From Apiospora phragmitis (Eukaryota; Ascomycota; Sordariomycetes; Amphisphaeriales; Apiosporaceae), in assembly GCA_038363925.1 (NCBI GenBank), contig JAQQWL010000011.1, positions 3,596,001 through 3,660,000 on the forward strand: a stretch of DNA of 64,000 nucleotides, read 5' to 3'. Positions 48,750 through 62,277 of the stretch are shown piece after piece. Both the position numbers and the translations under genes were made by a program. Position 1 is the first letter of the stretch. Each line of letters starts with the position of its first letter. Under the pieces are notes generated by a model. The model saw only the letters and a program-made list of their open reading frames with translations. It did not search any database and had not been told where the DNA came from.

Positions 48750-50446
48750 TTCGTCGACAGTGACGCGCAAGTAAGCGCGATGCAGACGAGATCAAAACAG
48801 GCGTTGGGATCACCGAGTGACAACAAGCAAACGATGTCAAGTATTTGCGATTTGTATGTTGGAGCCCAAGGGCGGTTCGCAAGTGTGTACTGAATGACTT
48901 GGCTGGGTAGTCGAGTAGTCGCTACCGCCGTGGTCGCCGGAGAGAAATTGGTAGCCGTATTGGGCGGACGTTGGTGAGACTGCAATGCGACGAGGCGCAA
49001 TGCGACCGGTCTGAGTTGGCGGTGCTGTTGGCGAAGCTGCTGTCTTTGCTATTGGTTTGCGACAAGTACCGGTGCTATTCATTCGGAGGGACGAGAGGAT
49101 TCCACCGCAAGGCTGGGATATAGAACCCCTCGGCGACGATCAGATGGGGGGTGTGCTTCTGTATAGTCAGGTACGTGCGTGAGTGAGTGAAGTTCGTCAG
49201 GTGAAAGGACTGAGTGAGACGAAAAGTCGAGGATGATGGAACCAGTGTCGCTATTTTTGGATTGACAGGACTGGAGGTGACGCGAGAAGAACAAGGCCTG
49301 TCTATGCTGTTGAACTGGTTGTGTGGTACATATGGAAGTAGGCAAGTAGGGTGGTGGTGGTGGTGGTGGTGTGTGTGTGTGGGAGCGAAGTGCGACGGAT
49401 CGATTGAGTGGCAGTGGGAAGAGCGGTTGCTTGCTTCAAGACAAGAGACGGGCAAGACAGGCAAGAAAGGCAGCAGGCGCGCGCTCTCTCTTTCTTCCAC
49501 CGGCCGCAGCTCAGGTCCAGGTCCAGTTCCAGGTCCAGATTCAGGTCAGGATGCAATGAAGGAGGTATAGAGTGTATGTACATACCTGCCTCGTACTTGA
49601 CGACAGCCGTGCTTGACGACAGCAATTGGAGATTGCGACTCTGTTTAGGCACAGGGCTGGGCCTTTGCCGTGCTTGAGAGCGTGCGAGCAAGAGTCTGGA
49701 GTCCAGAAAATAAGAGGGCGGGGGGGGGGGGGTCGAATGCACAATGATTTGACGGATGGAGGTGATGGTAGCGTACATACATACATGTAATCTTGGGACC
49801 AACTTCGGGAGACCAAGGCCAGACGAAGCCCCAGAGGCCCCAGAAGCCCTGGCCCAGGCGCCTCGATCCAGGCTAGCCACCTTCCAATTGCTACCTAACT
49901 AATGTACGGGCGGTATGCACCATACCAGACCTAGACCGTGGATTAGACTTGGTTCACTCACTGACACACAAATTGATGAATGTCCACGTTACCGCACTGT
50001 ATGCTGCATCACTTCTCTTATTATTCCAGTGTCTGTCTACATGTAGTTCAGCTGACGTACCGGCCTGCTTCTATCAATGGCACCCCTCTCGAAACAAAGA
50101 AACAGCAATATACACATTACATTACATACCGGGAATCCTACCTACTTTTTGGATGCCAAGCAAATCCTCATTTCGGTAAACCGTCCAGATGTGAGTGTCA
50201 TAGAGTTTCAAAGGCCCTCGTGGTATCTCGTGTATGCAGGTCCAAAACTCTGCCCATAGCTTTTTCGACTTCCTCTTTGCTATGTCGACCATTATAATAA
50301 TTGTTAGAGTTGATGCACTCGGCAGCTATGTGTATAGGAAGTACGTTGATGATTATACATGAGTGAGTGTTTGTTTGCCCCTGCATGGTGCCTTGCCTAT
50401 CGATATACACTTACATGCCCATCCCGTGGGCAGCAAGAGGTAAGCG

Positions 50447-50487
<41 letters not shown>

Positions 50488-53400
50488 TTCAGGCCTCTCT
50501 CCTCTCTCTCTCAACTTCAGGCCTCTCTCTCTCTCTCTCAACTTCAGGCCTCTCTCCTCTCTCTCTCAACTTCAGGCCTGTCTGTCTCACTACATCCTTC
50601 CCACCTCACGTGGCTCTACTAACTAGTAGTTTTTGACACCAATCAGCTTCAGCCATCTCATCTGGTTGTCACTATTAGCTGGAATGGGAGACGAGTGGGG
50701 GAAAGAGAGAGAGAGAGAGAGACAGTTCAATGTTCCCATTTCCACATCGCAAACGTAACCTTAAAAGCCACATGCTTATTTCATCATTATTCTCTTTTTC
50801 CCCTTCATTTTCATGTCTCTTGAAACGCCCAAGTACAGTAAGATCAGCCAGGCGGTGTACTGTGCAGACTGGATGGGTGTGCATCGTCATACAAGCTTGT
50901 AAGTTGGGTAGTATTGAAGCCAGGATTCGACGGCTCTGCCACTGTCGGCTGCCGAAGACAGCGTTGATCAGGAACACAAATCTAGGAAAATCGTCTGGGG
51001 AAGGCCATTGATAACAGCGGGGGCCGACACCGAACCCAGAAGCACATGTGGCTTGACAGGGTTGGAAATAAGAACTCCTGGCCGTCGTTTTCAAGGCATT
51101 TTTGAGTTTGGGTTCACTCGCAGTCTCTCACACACGCAGTCCTCATCGGAAACAGTCCTACTTCATTGTGATCCTCAAAATGGACATTTGTTGCCCTCGC
51201 ATGGTCACAAAGAGGTAAGAAAGGCCATGCATGCATTCCATCATTGGTCTGCTGCACTGCCGACTTCCGTGGGAAAGGACTTGACGTTTCCGAACACCAC
51301 CAGGCACTACTACTCTGCTATGTGGGCTCTCGATTCAACTTAGTCGACGGCATCTTCCATCCTTCCACCCTTCCACCCGCCTCCTCCTTCGCTATGCACT
51401 TGAGTTACAACCCGTATGCACTCAGTGTGACCATGGGTTTTCATTGGCTCACAGTCATTCGTTACCTGGTGTTGCCAGTGCTAGGCTACAGGCAGGGGGG
51501 GCTTGGGGGGTTAGCATGCGCATGCATACTCTGTACACGCACGCGGCACACAGACTCCTATGCTCTCTCCTCTCCTCACTCAATCACCTCTCAGTGGAGG
51601 CATCTCAACCCATTATGGAGAAATACAGGCGTCATTTTTTTCAGGGTCCCCAGCCTCGTCGCACACAGGACTTGGCAAGTTGGCCGGCCCCTCATTGTCG
51701 ACTGGGGATCATACGTCGCAGATGACGTCTACCCTCTCCTCTCCTCTCTCTCTCTCTCTCTCTCTTGGCTCTCAGCTACACAATTGATTGAATGGCACAT
51801 GCGAGGAAAGCTGCCTGTCCAACGCCAAACTGCGTGCGGCTCGCAAAACGGCTTCCAGCTTGCACAGCCTTAGGCCAAATGCAAGTTCGCACAGTACAGA
51901 AGCTCTTCGGTCTACTGGTAACAGTGCAGGATCATGTACACACGCACACACGCTCACAATTCACTGACGAACGAGAACCCTCGGGTGTTGCCGAGAGACA
52001 TACCGTACTGTTAGAGGCGGCAGGCCCCAGAGGAGCCCCCCTCTGGTCTTGGATATTGGGGCTGACCTAAGACGTCCCCCTCGAGAAAAAAAAAAAACCG
52101 CCGGCACATGCACCATGACAACAAACTTGCTGCAGACGACAGACGAATTCGGTGCGACTCTCCGGTTGATCCTACCCGTGTCGGCACCTAATAGGACGAC
52201 ATCATCTTCTTTCTTCCTTGTCGTTTGGTGCCTGTGATTAAGCTTGGAATCTACCCGTCTTGCCGCCGCTCGCCAGATACATTGATAGATGATAGATCTC
52301 CTACCAGCCTCTGCCCAATGTCCGTCGGCCCCCCCTGGCTGGTAGCAAATACAATAGTAACGTGGATCCTGGGATCCTATTATTAGCAACTGTCTTGTCG
52401 TGTGGGACTTGTGAGCATCTGCATACAACCCGCAATGCAATGACCTTTGCCTCGATCGTGTGTCTGCGCCACAGAAATAAAGGCACGACCGTAAGACGAC
52501 ATTAGGCTTCCGTTCCATTCGGAGGGTTCAATGTGAAATCAATCGTGTGTACGCGACTGTCAATCCAGCTCATGGAGAACCATGGATCAGACATACGAGG
52601 TTCTTGTCCTTGCCAAACTCGAAAGAAAGAAAAAAAACTTGGAATTCACCCTGCCGGAATACACCCCAAGACGCATATGCATGTGGAATTGCTGACTAAC
52701 CTACCCTTACTCAAAGTCAGTAGACAACTATGGAGATACGATGTTTGACATGAACTTGGTACTGGTCGCCCCGCCAAGTTGGCAGTGCAGGTGAGCACGC
52801 GATATCTGGATTTCCTCCAATACGATGCGTAGCTTTGGGTTTGGCTGGCTGAGCTGTAGGCGGTCAACGCCTACCCCAGCCTCCGAGGCGATAATCGAGA
52901 GGCACAGCGCCCGCGTCAGTATTGCAAGTGGCCCTGGAATTGCTTCCCCGGAGAGTTTTATAGGATCTTCCACAGGCACCGTAGGCATCACGTCGCCAGC
53001 TTTTCCACCCATCCCCCATCACAACAAACATCATTACCAGTTGATCAGGGGATCCCAATACGAATCCGGGAATCCATATTACGTGAAGAGACATTGTCGG
53101 ACATATTTACCAAGGACTGTTAGATATGCCTAGTTTCTAGAGTATCCGACACGAGCTCCAGGGGAGTTTGCTTCTTAAGTAGGTATTCAAGCACACTGAT
53201 GAGTATATAGGGGGAGCGAACGTGTCGTAAGGGAACAGACTAGAAAGCCGTATCCATGGAAAACACATTGGACAGGAACACGCAGCATAATGAGGTTGCA
53301 TGGGTTTGATATTCTTCTTCATTCGCTGGTTTGACCATGCTCACTTCGAGCAGATAGCAATCTCTGTCTCTCATCTACAATGGTATGACAACCACCAGTG

Positions 53401-54075
53401 CCGTGACCCCTGACCATCCTTCCGACCAACCCAATCAATGAATGTACACACAAAAGCCGCCTTTCATACAGGGCGTAGAGTTGCGAGGCCACCCCGTAAG
53501 AGTAGGCCAGGGAAAGGCTGGCTGAACAGTTGGACTGGTCCAGTGAAGCTTTCCATTGCTTCACAGCCATATCCGGTGCTACACCTCTACTAACCTACAG
53601 GAAGTAGAGGTTTCGAGTGCAGGACTGTTTGCTCACCAAGCATGCTGACCTACCCCTTGGGCGGCATGAAGTGAACAAAACCAAAAGCAAACCATGCCAT
53701 GAACCGCCTACCGCAATGATATACCATAGAGGCCTGTATACTGAACCCAGCGCGCCAACGTACAAACAGACTCCCCTGATCCAATTGCGTTGAGCAGCAT
53801 AACCCCTGAAAGACGCCAGACCCATGACTCGAGTTGCGGTCGACCTTATGAAACGCCTCGACTATGAGAAGGGGGAAAATACAAAAGTTAAACCTAAAAA
53901 AAATAAAAGCAACCAAACGCCACTGTATGTGCCCTTTAAAAAACAAGACCGAATGAATTCTGTGCGAGAGTCCGGGTAGAACCTGCGCCGTTTGTGGATA
54001 TAGCAGCCGCGGGGCGTCGAATAAAATACTGTTGCAGTCTTTATGCATATCGTCGTGAGTCGTTATAGAATATTA
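48750..54075. other. 5.3-kb microsatellite-rich spacer
   Basis: No supportable gene between the RhoGAP start and the ATG1 end. Simple sequence is dense between 49.3 and 51.8 kb: GGT/GT repeats (about 49,350-49,380), CAGGTC-type hexamers (49,513-49,550), a G13 run (49,720-49,732), CT repeats (50,450-50,484 and 51,744-51,763), GA (50,706-50,720) and an A12 run near 52,085. The open frames here (49079-49500, 49302-49880, 51244-51873) are low-complexity shadows of these tracts. Confidence 0.55.
50450..50580. repeat. CT microsatellite grading into a 27-28-bp minisatellite
   Basis: A CT dinucleotide tract (50,450-50,484) runs into four copies of CAACTTCAGGCCT, beginning at 50,484, 50,512, 50,539 and 50,567. 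The copies are separated by CT-rich filler, giving a period of 28, 27 and 28 bp. The last copy degrades into CTGTCTGTCTCAC. Confidence 0.9.
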
Positions 54076-57000
54076 TCAATATGTTGGAACGCTTCGTGGC
54101 ATAATTTCGCCGCTGCGCTTCCTTCCGAGGCCCTGCTGTTCAGCCTTGGAGGCATTTGCAATTATTTGCAATTTCTTTTGGAGGGACGACAGCCTGACAG
54201 AGATCATACGTATCACTAATGACAAGTTAGCATTCCATGTCAATGATCTTATTAGATGCAAGCACTTACTCTTTTGAACGGCTTCTTGGTCGTCCGTATC
54301 GATCTCTGACGCGCCCTCGCGAGTAACGACGTCAGCGTTGGAGGTCGTTGCACCACCACCTAGTTTTCGTGGAGACAGTCCTTCGTCATGGTCAAGGACA
54401 GCTTCGAGCATGCGTATTGCCGTAAGGTACGAGATCTCGCAACCCTGTAAATCCTCGTTGGAAATCTCGTTGATGGCAGCTGTTCGACTCATTTCCAACG
54501 CTCTGTCATACATCAACTTCTCGGCACTTAAACCAGCAGTCAACATGACGCCGTCGGCGCCAGAAGTTCCCATTGATGTTGATCCGAGGTAGTGATTGTT
54601 GGGGTGACTGGGATGATCCGCAGGCAACTTGCGTTGAGCTTGGATTAATTTCTCCCTCACCAGGTCGGCCTTCTCCAACGTTTCGTTGAATCGCTTGCGT
54701 ACCCATTGAACGGCCGAGTTTATCCTTACAGCGCAGGTTTGGACAGTGGGCGAGTCCCGAGTCACGTACGCTGGAGTATTGCCATCGCCCTTGCCTTTCC
54801 GCGTCCACCAAATACCAGCAATATCCATACACCTCGCAAGCAGTGTCAGGGCCTTGACGTAGAGCACAAGCGCTTCCTCTGAGAGAGCAACCTCGGCCTC
54901 GACAGTCAGGCCGTCATCGTCATCCGTAGGCACTTCATCGGCCGGAATACCGCCAAGTGTACGATTTGATGATGGTGTGAGAGGCATAAGCTGCTTCAAC
55001 TTGACCTCGGCGAATCCCCAAACACAGTCACTTCTCGTCGCATAATCTTCAATCCCCTGGGCAATTCGGACATCTTCATCCAATACACCGCTTTGGCGCC
55101 CATCCGTCAGAAGCGCAGCGGGCGCGGCCGGCGTAGGATACGTCGGGAACGGGTTGTATAACGGGGGCGATGTTCCTTTGCCGAGCAAATGAGCAGGGTA
55201 TTTAAAACCAAACAATCGCAAGCTGGCGTCTTGAATGGCTTTCGAGATAACCGACGTGGTAGAACTAGGACTTCCAGACAGATTCTTGTCATAGGACCCC
55301 CGACGATAGTGATCCGGTCTTTGGCTTCCCTGGGCAATCTGAAGAGCCTTAGATCGTTCTGCTGGTATTGCCCCAGTGGTAGAAGTAGGAACACCTTGTT
55401 GTGTTGCTCGTCGCACAATCTGACCGGCCTTTGGTGACGAGGTACCAGCCTGTGCACCCTGGGCAGCTAGTTGGTCGGCCAATGCGTTTACTTCTACGTA
55501 TCTCTTCTCAACAACGACATAATCTCGCTCAAACGCGATTTCTTGCGCCGCTCTCTCGCGTTCATCAGCCGCAGCACTCTTACCCTTTGACTTGTAGGGG
55601 TATTCTCTCAAAGCCGATGGAGGTGAAGGCTCGTCATCTCGCTGATATCGGTTGAGCGACGCATTAGATAGCCCGCGTCGGCGTCGATCCTCTAACAGTG
55701 CTGGTCGGCTAGGTGCTGACGTTGAAGGAATGGCCTGCGGTCTTCTAATACCAAGACCAGGCGCTATATCGTTCCGCGGTGAGGACGACATTTGTGGAGC
55801 GCCACGGGCGGACTCGTCGTTGCCTGGAAACTCGCTTGGGCTCGCCAGAGGTGAAGACCGTAGTGGTTTCTCACGAGGTGACGGTGGAGTGCCTTCTTCC
55901 CGCCCCGCATCGGGTTCACTGAGACGATGTCTACGAAGGAAAGATGTCCGACTGGGGCTTGGCTGCGGCTCGTCGGTCTTGGACGCAGCTCTAGCATCCC
56001 TCGGAGACGGCCTCTGGACATTCGGTATATCATCCTCTACCAACCCGGGTATGGAGCTAGTCACAACAGGGTGGTTGAAGAAGTTTTCAAAGCTCAGCCG
56101 CTCGACAGGGTTGCGCTTCAAGAGAGCCCGTATCAAAGATTTCAGATCAGAACTCACCTGACAGTCTTTTGAGAATCTAATCTGATCTTCGGCATTCTCA
56201 ATTTTCCTTAATAATTCAACGTGGTTACTGGCCCTGAAGGGCGGTTTGCCGGACACCATCTCATAGAGCACGGTCCCGACCGACCACAGATCGGCCTTGG
56301 CATCGTAACGCTCGTAACGTAAGATCTCTGGCGCCATGTAAAGAGGTGAGCCACACAGCGTCTCTGCCAGGGAGGTGGAAGGCAAAACACGTGCAAACCC
56401 GAAATCAGCCAGCTTCAGCATGGGCAGAGACTCCAGGCCTGCAGCCGGTATTAAGGAGTCGTGACTAGCGCTCAGAATCTTAGGCGCTTCCTTATTTGTC
56501 GCTCTGTACTGGACTGACGGGAGAAGCAGCAGGTTTTGGGGTTTGACATCGCGATGCACAAAGTTTCCTTGGCGGAGGAATTGGAGAGCACTAGCAAGCT
56601 GCTTCAAAAAGTGTCGATTGACGACCTCGTGGAGACCAGCATTCGGAACACTGGGGTACTTGCGAGCCATCTCCGCAAGTAACAGGATGTGTGGCCAGTT
56701 TCTCCCTCTTCTTAATGAACAACGACAAATCGCCCAGTTCACAGTATTCCATAATGAGGTTGATGTGGGTCGAAGATTCGATGCAGTCATGGAGGGCAAC
56801 GATGTGAGGATGGCGAAGCTTCTTGAGGATCTGAATTTCGCTATACAGATTGTCCTTGAGTTTTTTGTTCAATCGTCCAAGCTCGACCGATTTGATAGCG
56901 ACGAGGGCACCTGAAGTCTGTCGTGATGATAACTGTTAGCGCATGCCTCTCTTCGAAGTGGGCGAACGCCATGACTCATAGCCGGTGCTGGATGAGCAAC

Positions 57001-57266
57001 AACAAAACACAACCCCCATACGAGGCAAATGCCCGCACTTGTGCCCAGCACAGCATGACAGAATCTTGCCAGTAGTGCGCAATGTGGTGATACCAGGCTG
57101 GGACAGAAGCAGACTTCAAGGGAGGACCAACCTGATGCTTGCCAGAATAGACCTGGGCAAAGCTGCCTTTGCCGATCTCTGCGCCGATGAGGAACTGGCC
57201 GATGGAGTGATCGCTCGCCCTCGACCGTCGTGAGGCGGACGAGCCTGCCGAATTGCGGTCCGCCAT
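54076..57266 (-). CDS. ATG1: Autophagy-initiating serine/threonine kinase ATG1
   Basis: Catalytic kinase of the Atg1-Atg13-Atg17 complex that starts autophagosome formation. Exons 57266-57132, 56917-54270 and 54215-54076. Kinase motifs: [16 protein letters not shown] (Lys54), [43 protein letters not shown] and the activation segment [13 protein letters not shown] long Pro/Ser-rich middle contains YVVV (in [11 protein letters not shown]), matching the Atg8-interacting motif of yeast Atg1. The C-terminal helical region ([16 protein letters not shown], to [14 protein letters not shown]) is the EAT/tMIT part that binds Atg13. Intron 2 (54269-54216) must be removed although the frame reads through. 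A frame break at CC 56673-56674 ([11 protein letters not shown]) needs one surplus base removed; the CDS then closes to 973 aa. Confidence 0.95.
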
Positions 57267-60200
57267 GGCTTCCTGTGAGTGTATTGGCCAGGACAGGAAG
57301 TGCGGTTGACGAAGCCCGTAGGCTTATAAGAGATCCGGGGAAGATACGGCGGCTCGGGGTATCGTCATGTGCACAAGCAGGTTGTGTTTAGTGGGGAGGA
57401 TGGATGGGTGGGATGGAAGAGATCCCGACGATTGCGCAAGGCGGACGGAGTACGATGATATCGAGGAATCCAGAGGAGGAAGAAAAGAGAAATAGAAGAG
57501 GCAGTGAGATGTGCGCACCGCCTCGGGGAGCTAAGACCTCATGGATGATGGATGGTACAGAGCACGGTACGGGTCCCGGACGAGGGTCGTTGGTGAAGCT
57601 GAGCGTGGGCGCCAGATGATGGAGGTACCTGGGGTGAAGTACCGTAGCAGGCGACCCAGGTTTGGCTTCCGATAGGCCGGGGATACCTGGGCGAGGGACT
57701 GAAAGGCGGGGATCGGCTGATGTGGCACTGGCGGATCTCTGGCAATCAACTGGAGGCTCGAATATGGCAGAGGCGCTTCCAAATCCAAATGAAACTGCAA
57801 GCAATCAGCCTGAGGCGCTGGGTTCTGAGATTAAGAGGTTAGTCGAGAAAGTAAGTAAGAAAAGAAGGGAAAAGAACAGGTGAAGGAGTTCTGGGAAGGT
57901 GACTCTTGAGGGAAGGATGTAAGTGATGCGCCTTTGATTGAGAGAGATAGAGAGAGAGAGAGAGGTTCAAGGGGCCTGGTGTGAGTGGGTAAACAGCTAG
58001 GCCGTTGGTAGAGAGACGGTGATGTGTACAGCAGGCCAATACCGTCTGGACTGACCGAACAGCTTTGCCCCGTTATCCAATCAATGGCAGTCCTAGACTG
58101 AAAGGGGAACACTCACTTGTATCGTGTGCTTGCAGTATGTGGTCGACGGGCTGGTGCTAGTGCAGGTGCGACTAAGTATGCATGTACCGTTGTTAGTCTC
58201 AGACTACCTACCTCCCTACCTTTTGCCAATGCGGTTCAAGTATGAGGTGGTAGTAGTAGTGAGCGGAAGGATCGTTTCGCTCGCAGGTATGTGTGATGCA
58301 TGTAGGTAGTTTTGGTTAGATAATTTGGACGCGAAGGCAAATATGTATTAATAAAATTTACACAGTAAGTAGGTTTGGGAAGTATGTAGCTACATCATAT
58401 GTGCAAATCCAGCCTGCGAATTGCGCAACGTCTTATCCTTATCCTCCAAGGCCGATAGCCATCTGAATATCGATGTGACGAAATGACTCGAGATGACACA
58501 AACCGTATCGAGGAAACTCTGATCAAATAAGCCAGGTAATTAGCAACCGAGTATATGTAGCTACAGAGCAGCAATTATTTGTATGATTTCATGGGAAATG
58601 GATGCAGCAGTACATTGCCTACCTACCTACCTAGGTAGGTAGGTATACGGTAAATCTATCTAGGGCCAGGGATATCTACCAACGGATAATTCTATTGTGG
58701 TCCGGAACTAGCCACAGGAGAGATTCTACACTAACTAAGTAATGGAGGTGTGAAGGTGTTTCGACTTTAGGTGAACAAGATCCATTATCTTTGTTGGGGA
58801 TTATCTACGAGTGACAACTCATGTTGGAAAACGATAGCCGGCGGAAGACGTGCCATGGCATTGGCATGGGCGGTTACTGTACATACAGTACTGTACTGGG
58901 CAGCTGGGGTCGTTGGTTTGGGGTTTATGCCGATCAAATCGAGTCCTATCCAGGAAGTGGGCCATCGCTTTAGAAGGGGGAACATGAAAAGAAGGGTCTA
59001 TTGCAGTCTAGTCCCCATTGGATACTCAGGGTACATGGCACTCTCAAAACAGGTTGACGATTGGAAGACCTCCCAGGCCTTCTGCCCAGGCTCCTCAGCA
59101 GAAACCTGGAATGGTCCAGGTTGGCTGGATGTTGAATGAGTAACCACTTAGCTTTCGGGGCATTCGACGAATGCTGAGCAGGCGTCAAGTCACGGCATGA
59201 AAATCGGGGCCTGTTGGATTCATGGGCTGACAGAGGAGGGTGATGCTATGCTTCATGCGCTGTGAATGGCTCCAGGTGATGTATGCCTCGTGACACCTCC
59301 ATTCGATAAGGGAGACCTGGAAAAACGGCTGATGCAATAATGCTGCCAGTCACCCCCAGTCACCCCCAACCGCTCAGCAGTTCAGTCAATCCTCCGCCGA
59401 TAACGTTCACGTTCACGTCCACGTCCACGTCTTCCGCTACAGAAATGTGGACTAGCTAAGGTAGCAGCAGCTGGCGTGCATTGATAAGGTACCTGGCTGG
59501 GCTGTACTGCATGCTAACCTAGGACAACTAGAGATCTGCTTATCGGCCCCTATACTGATGCGTGAGGGATGTCTCCATCGCCAACGAGGCCCACTCTGAG
59601 AGAGTTTTGGGTACACCACCTGGGAGCCCAGATCTGATACTGATACATACATACGGTCAGTTGGTTACACGTGTACCCTGCAGCACTCTGGACATCGATC
59701 CCGATCGGGACTGCGTTTTCTCTTTTGTTCTCCGCCGTGTTCTGGACCAAGACGTTTCGATGGGGAGTGTTGTTTTAGACACTTGCCCGGTTCATCCCAT
59801 ACCGAGGCAGAGATCCCATGTTTCTACACTTTGAAATCATGTACAGTAGCCGGATTCTGTTCAACGCATGCAGCGGAACCGGGTTCGATAAGCGAACCGG
59901 GCCACCTGCATATACTCAGGTATGCTGGTGTCTCGGCGAAACTCGCGTGTCAGTATGTACATGCTTAGGTTGGATAGTAGTGGCAGAACTATAAAACCAG
60001 GAGCCGTCATGAGATACGAGATAGTTCGTTCGTTCCCATTAGAGGCCTACCTGAGCCAGGTATGGCGTAGGAGGCAGATAGTACAATCTGCTCGTTGGGG
60101 AGAATTCAGGGTCCTCGGAAGGCCGGTGTCGGTCAAGGCCGTTGTCGCCCCAATAAAGAATGGCTCACGTCTACTGTTTGCAGTCCGAACAATTGATTTG

Positions 60201-62277
60201 TTTGTTGTTTGTCACCCCTCCCCCCCCGTGTTCCAAATGGGAAATGGGTCAACGAGCGCGATGCCGCTTGGCTTGGCTTAGCTTATGGCTTTGCCCTGAC
60301 ATACAATCAACTATGATATGTTGTTATGCAAACATGGACATGGCCTGCCTGAGCTTTGTCATTCTTACTTACAGCCGGGATTTCTGAGAGCCGTGTTGCC
60401 TATGGTCTTGGGTTTTCAGTGGGCGCAAGCAGCCTGCTAGGTAGCAAGCTGGGATGCTCCGTGTTTACCTTATTCTCTCTTAAAGTCCTACAAGGCAGAC
60501 ATGCTCAACACAATATTGAAGGTTTAGAGGCGAGGTCAGAGGTCTGCCTAACGCTCCAGGTTAGCGGGGAGAATCGTGATCATCTTCTTCAATCACTATG
60601 CCGCTCCTCGACCCAAACGAGACAGGTCGGGTAGCACCAGTCGGTTGGTGTGTCGTATGCCGTCGTATCGTATCAATCAATCCGTTCCCCAGCTTTTGCT
60701 TATCTCTGCCCCTTTCCCCCACGATCGGTCTTCATTGCCCTCCCAACCTCTCTGGCTTGCCTTATCCGAGCGCCAGAGGGTCCGAGACATTGATTGCTCT
60801 CGACTAGCCATTGTGTGTCTCAATGCTATTGGGAACACCTATATCAGCGCAGCTTAGTAGGCATGTATTGCCAGCACACAACTACATACCCAACTCAACT
60901 ACCACTTGGCCTGCATTTGATAGGTAAGGTATACACCAGTGGTGTAGCATGCAGGGTCATACATAACGGACCCCTCGCGACCACACCCACACATCCGCCC
61001 ATTCTTAAAGCTTCTCCTACCTACCCAATTGAGTATTCCGTGGGATTGGCTCCATCCAGAAATGCACTGCAGATCTACTCCATACTCGAACCCCGAACTT
61101 CACACATCGAGAATGGAGGATTAGGTACTGGCTCTTTTCAAAGCCCGGCTACATGCAGCCTGTTTTGCAGTTGGTGCGTCATTAGGCAACAACAGCCTCA
61201 CTGGCTTTCGAGTTTTTGCAGTGTTGAGGTAGGTACGAAAGTCAAAAAGTGCCATGCAACGATCATTGTGGTATATTGTGGACGTGCCCCATTTCAGACA
61301 TTGCTATTATTGCGAAACAATGACAATGTCCGTTTCCGGGAAACAGGGCCTGGATTCCATCAAGAGGCTGAATCCAGGGTCCCACTTGTGTATCTTCGCG
61401 GCACGAGGAGAACAGTTAGAGGTCACATCGAATCAGACCTCTGTCATCCAAGTTTGTTGCAAACGGACAAAGACGTTATAATAGTATGCAGAGTATTGGA
61501 GAAGTTGTGCCCCACAGGCACACCCGCAGTATACGAGACTTTGAATTGATGTAGGACTTGGGTAGAATTCAACGTGGAATGAACACAACCATATACTTGA
61601 CTTGTTTTGTGCATCAGGTCTATTTGGACCCGGTGCTGCGTGCTGCAGCCTATAGCTATAATGGCAGAAACTCCATATGCGAAGTTGCCATCGGGCGACA
61701 CAGGTGCATGAAGCAATGCAGCCACCCTACTTGCAGAGACCCACAACAAGCCAAGGCGTACGTACGTACAACTTGCACTGCAGGTGGCCACGCAAAGTGA
61801 GGTACCGGCCTAATCAGTCGCATTCACGAGTCACTCAGTCAAGGCTGCCCCATGAACACTACAGCCAGTTCTGATAGTGTGGTGTATCCATCTATCACAG
61901 GCCAATTGGCCGCTATATATGAGGCCATTCTAAAGCTCTCCCAGCATCCTCCCATGTGATGCGGTACGCCGCTCCTCCGGGCCGTATCTACGCCCTTCAC
62001 GGATACTGTCATATTGTGACGGCAAACATGCCCTGGTAGGTCGCCTAGCTAGGTAGAAGTGTGTGTGTGGAGTGTGTGAGAGAACGAATAGACCCGACCA
62101 GGCATCAGTTAATTTATATGAGGATTCACTTGGCCATTGGCCGGCTTTTTCGGCATCTAGATGTGGGAAGGTCGTGGGACATGTTTGCCAGCCACCTTAC
62201 CACGTAGCACGCAGAAGATATGAATAAGTACCAGGCTATTATTGGCTCGTAGAGGATGGCCGGGTAAGTGAACACTA
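57267..62277. other. 5-kb gene-free spacer upstream of ATG1
   Basis: Holds the ATG1 promoter side and the downstream region of the OAT gene. Contains GA repeats (57,940-57,964), a 26-bp perfect palindrome (58,620-58,645) and an ACGTTC/ACGTCC hexamer array of five units (59,403-59,432). The largest open frame, 60794-61549 (+), has random-like composition and no domain. No RNA gene seen. Confidence 0.55.
58620..58645. repeat. 26-bp perfect palindrome of TACC/GGTA units
   Basis: Left arm TACCTACCTACCT, right arm AGGTAGGTAGGTA, with no spacer and its centre at 58,632/58,633. It could extrude as a cruciform or arise by expansion of the TACCTAGGTA word seen in other spacers. Confidence 0.95.

Noticed and set aside
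49302..49880. 192-aa frame on - in the microsatellite region
   Set aside because: Mostly translated simple repeats (poly-Thr, Leu/Asp repeats) and no conserved segment.
60794..61549. 251-aa open frame on + in the ATG1-OAT spacer
   Set aside because: Random-like composition rich in Cys, His and Thr, no domain, no good start context, and surrounded by equally long shadow frames.
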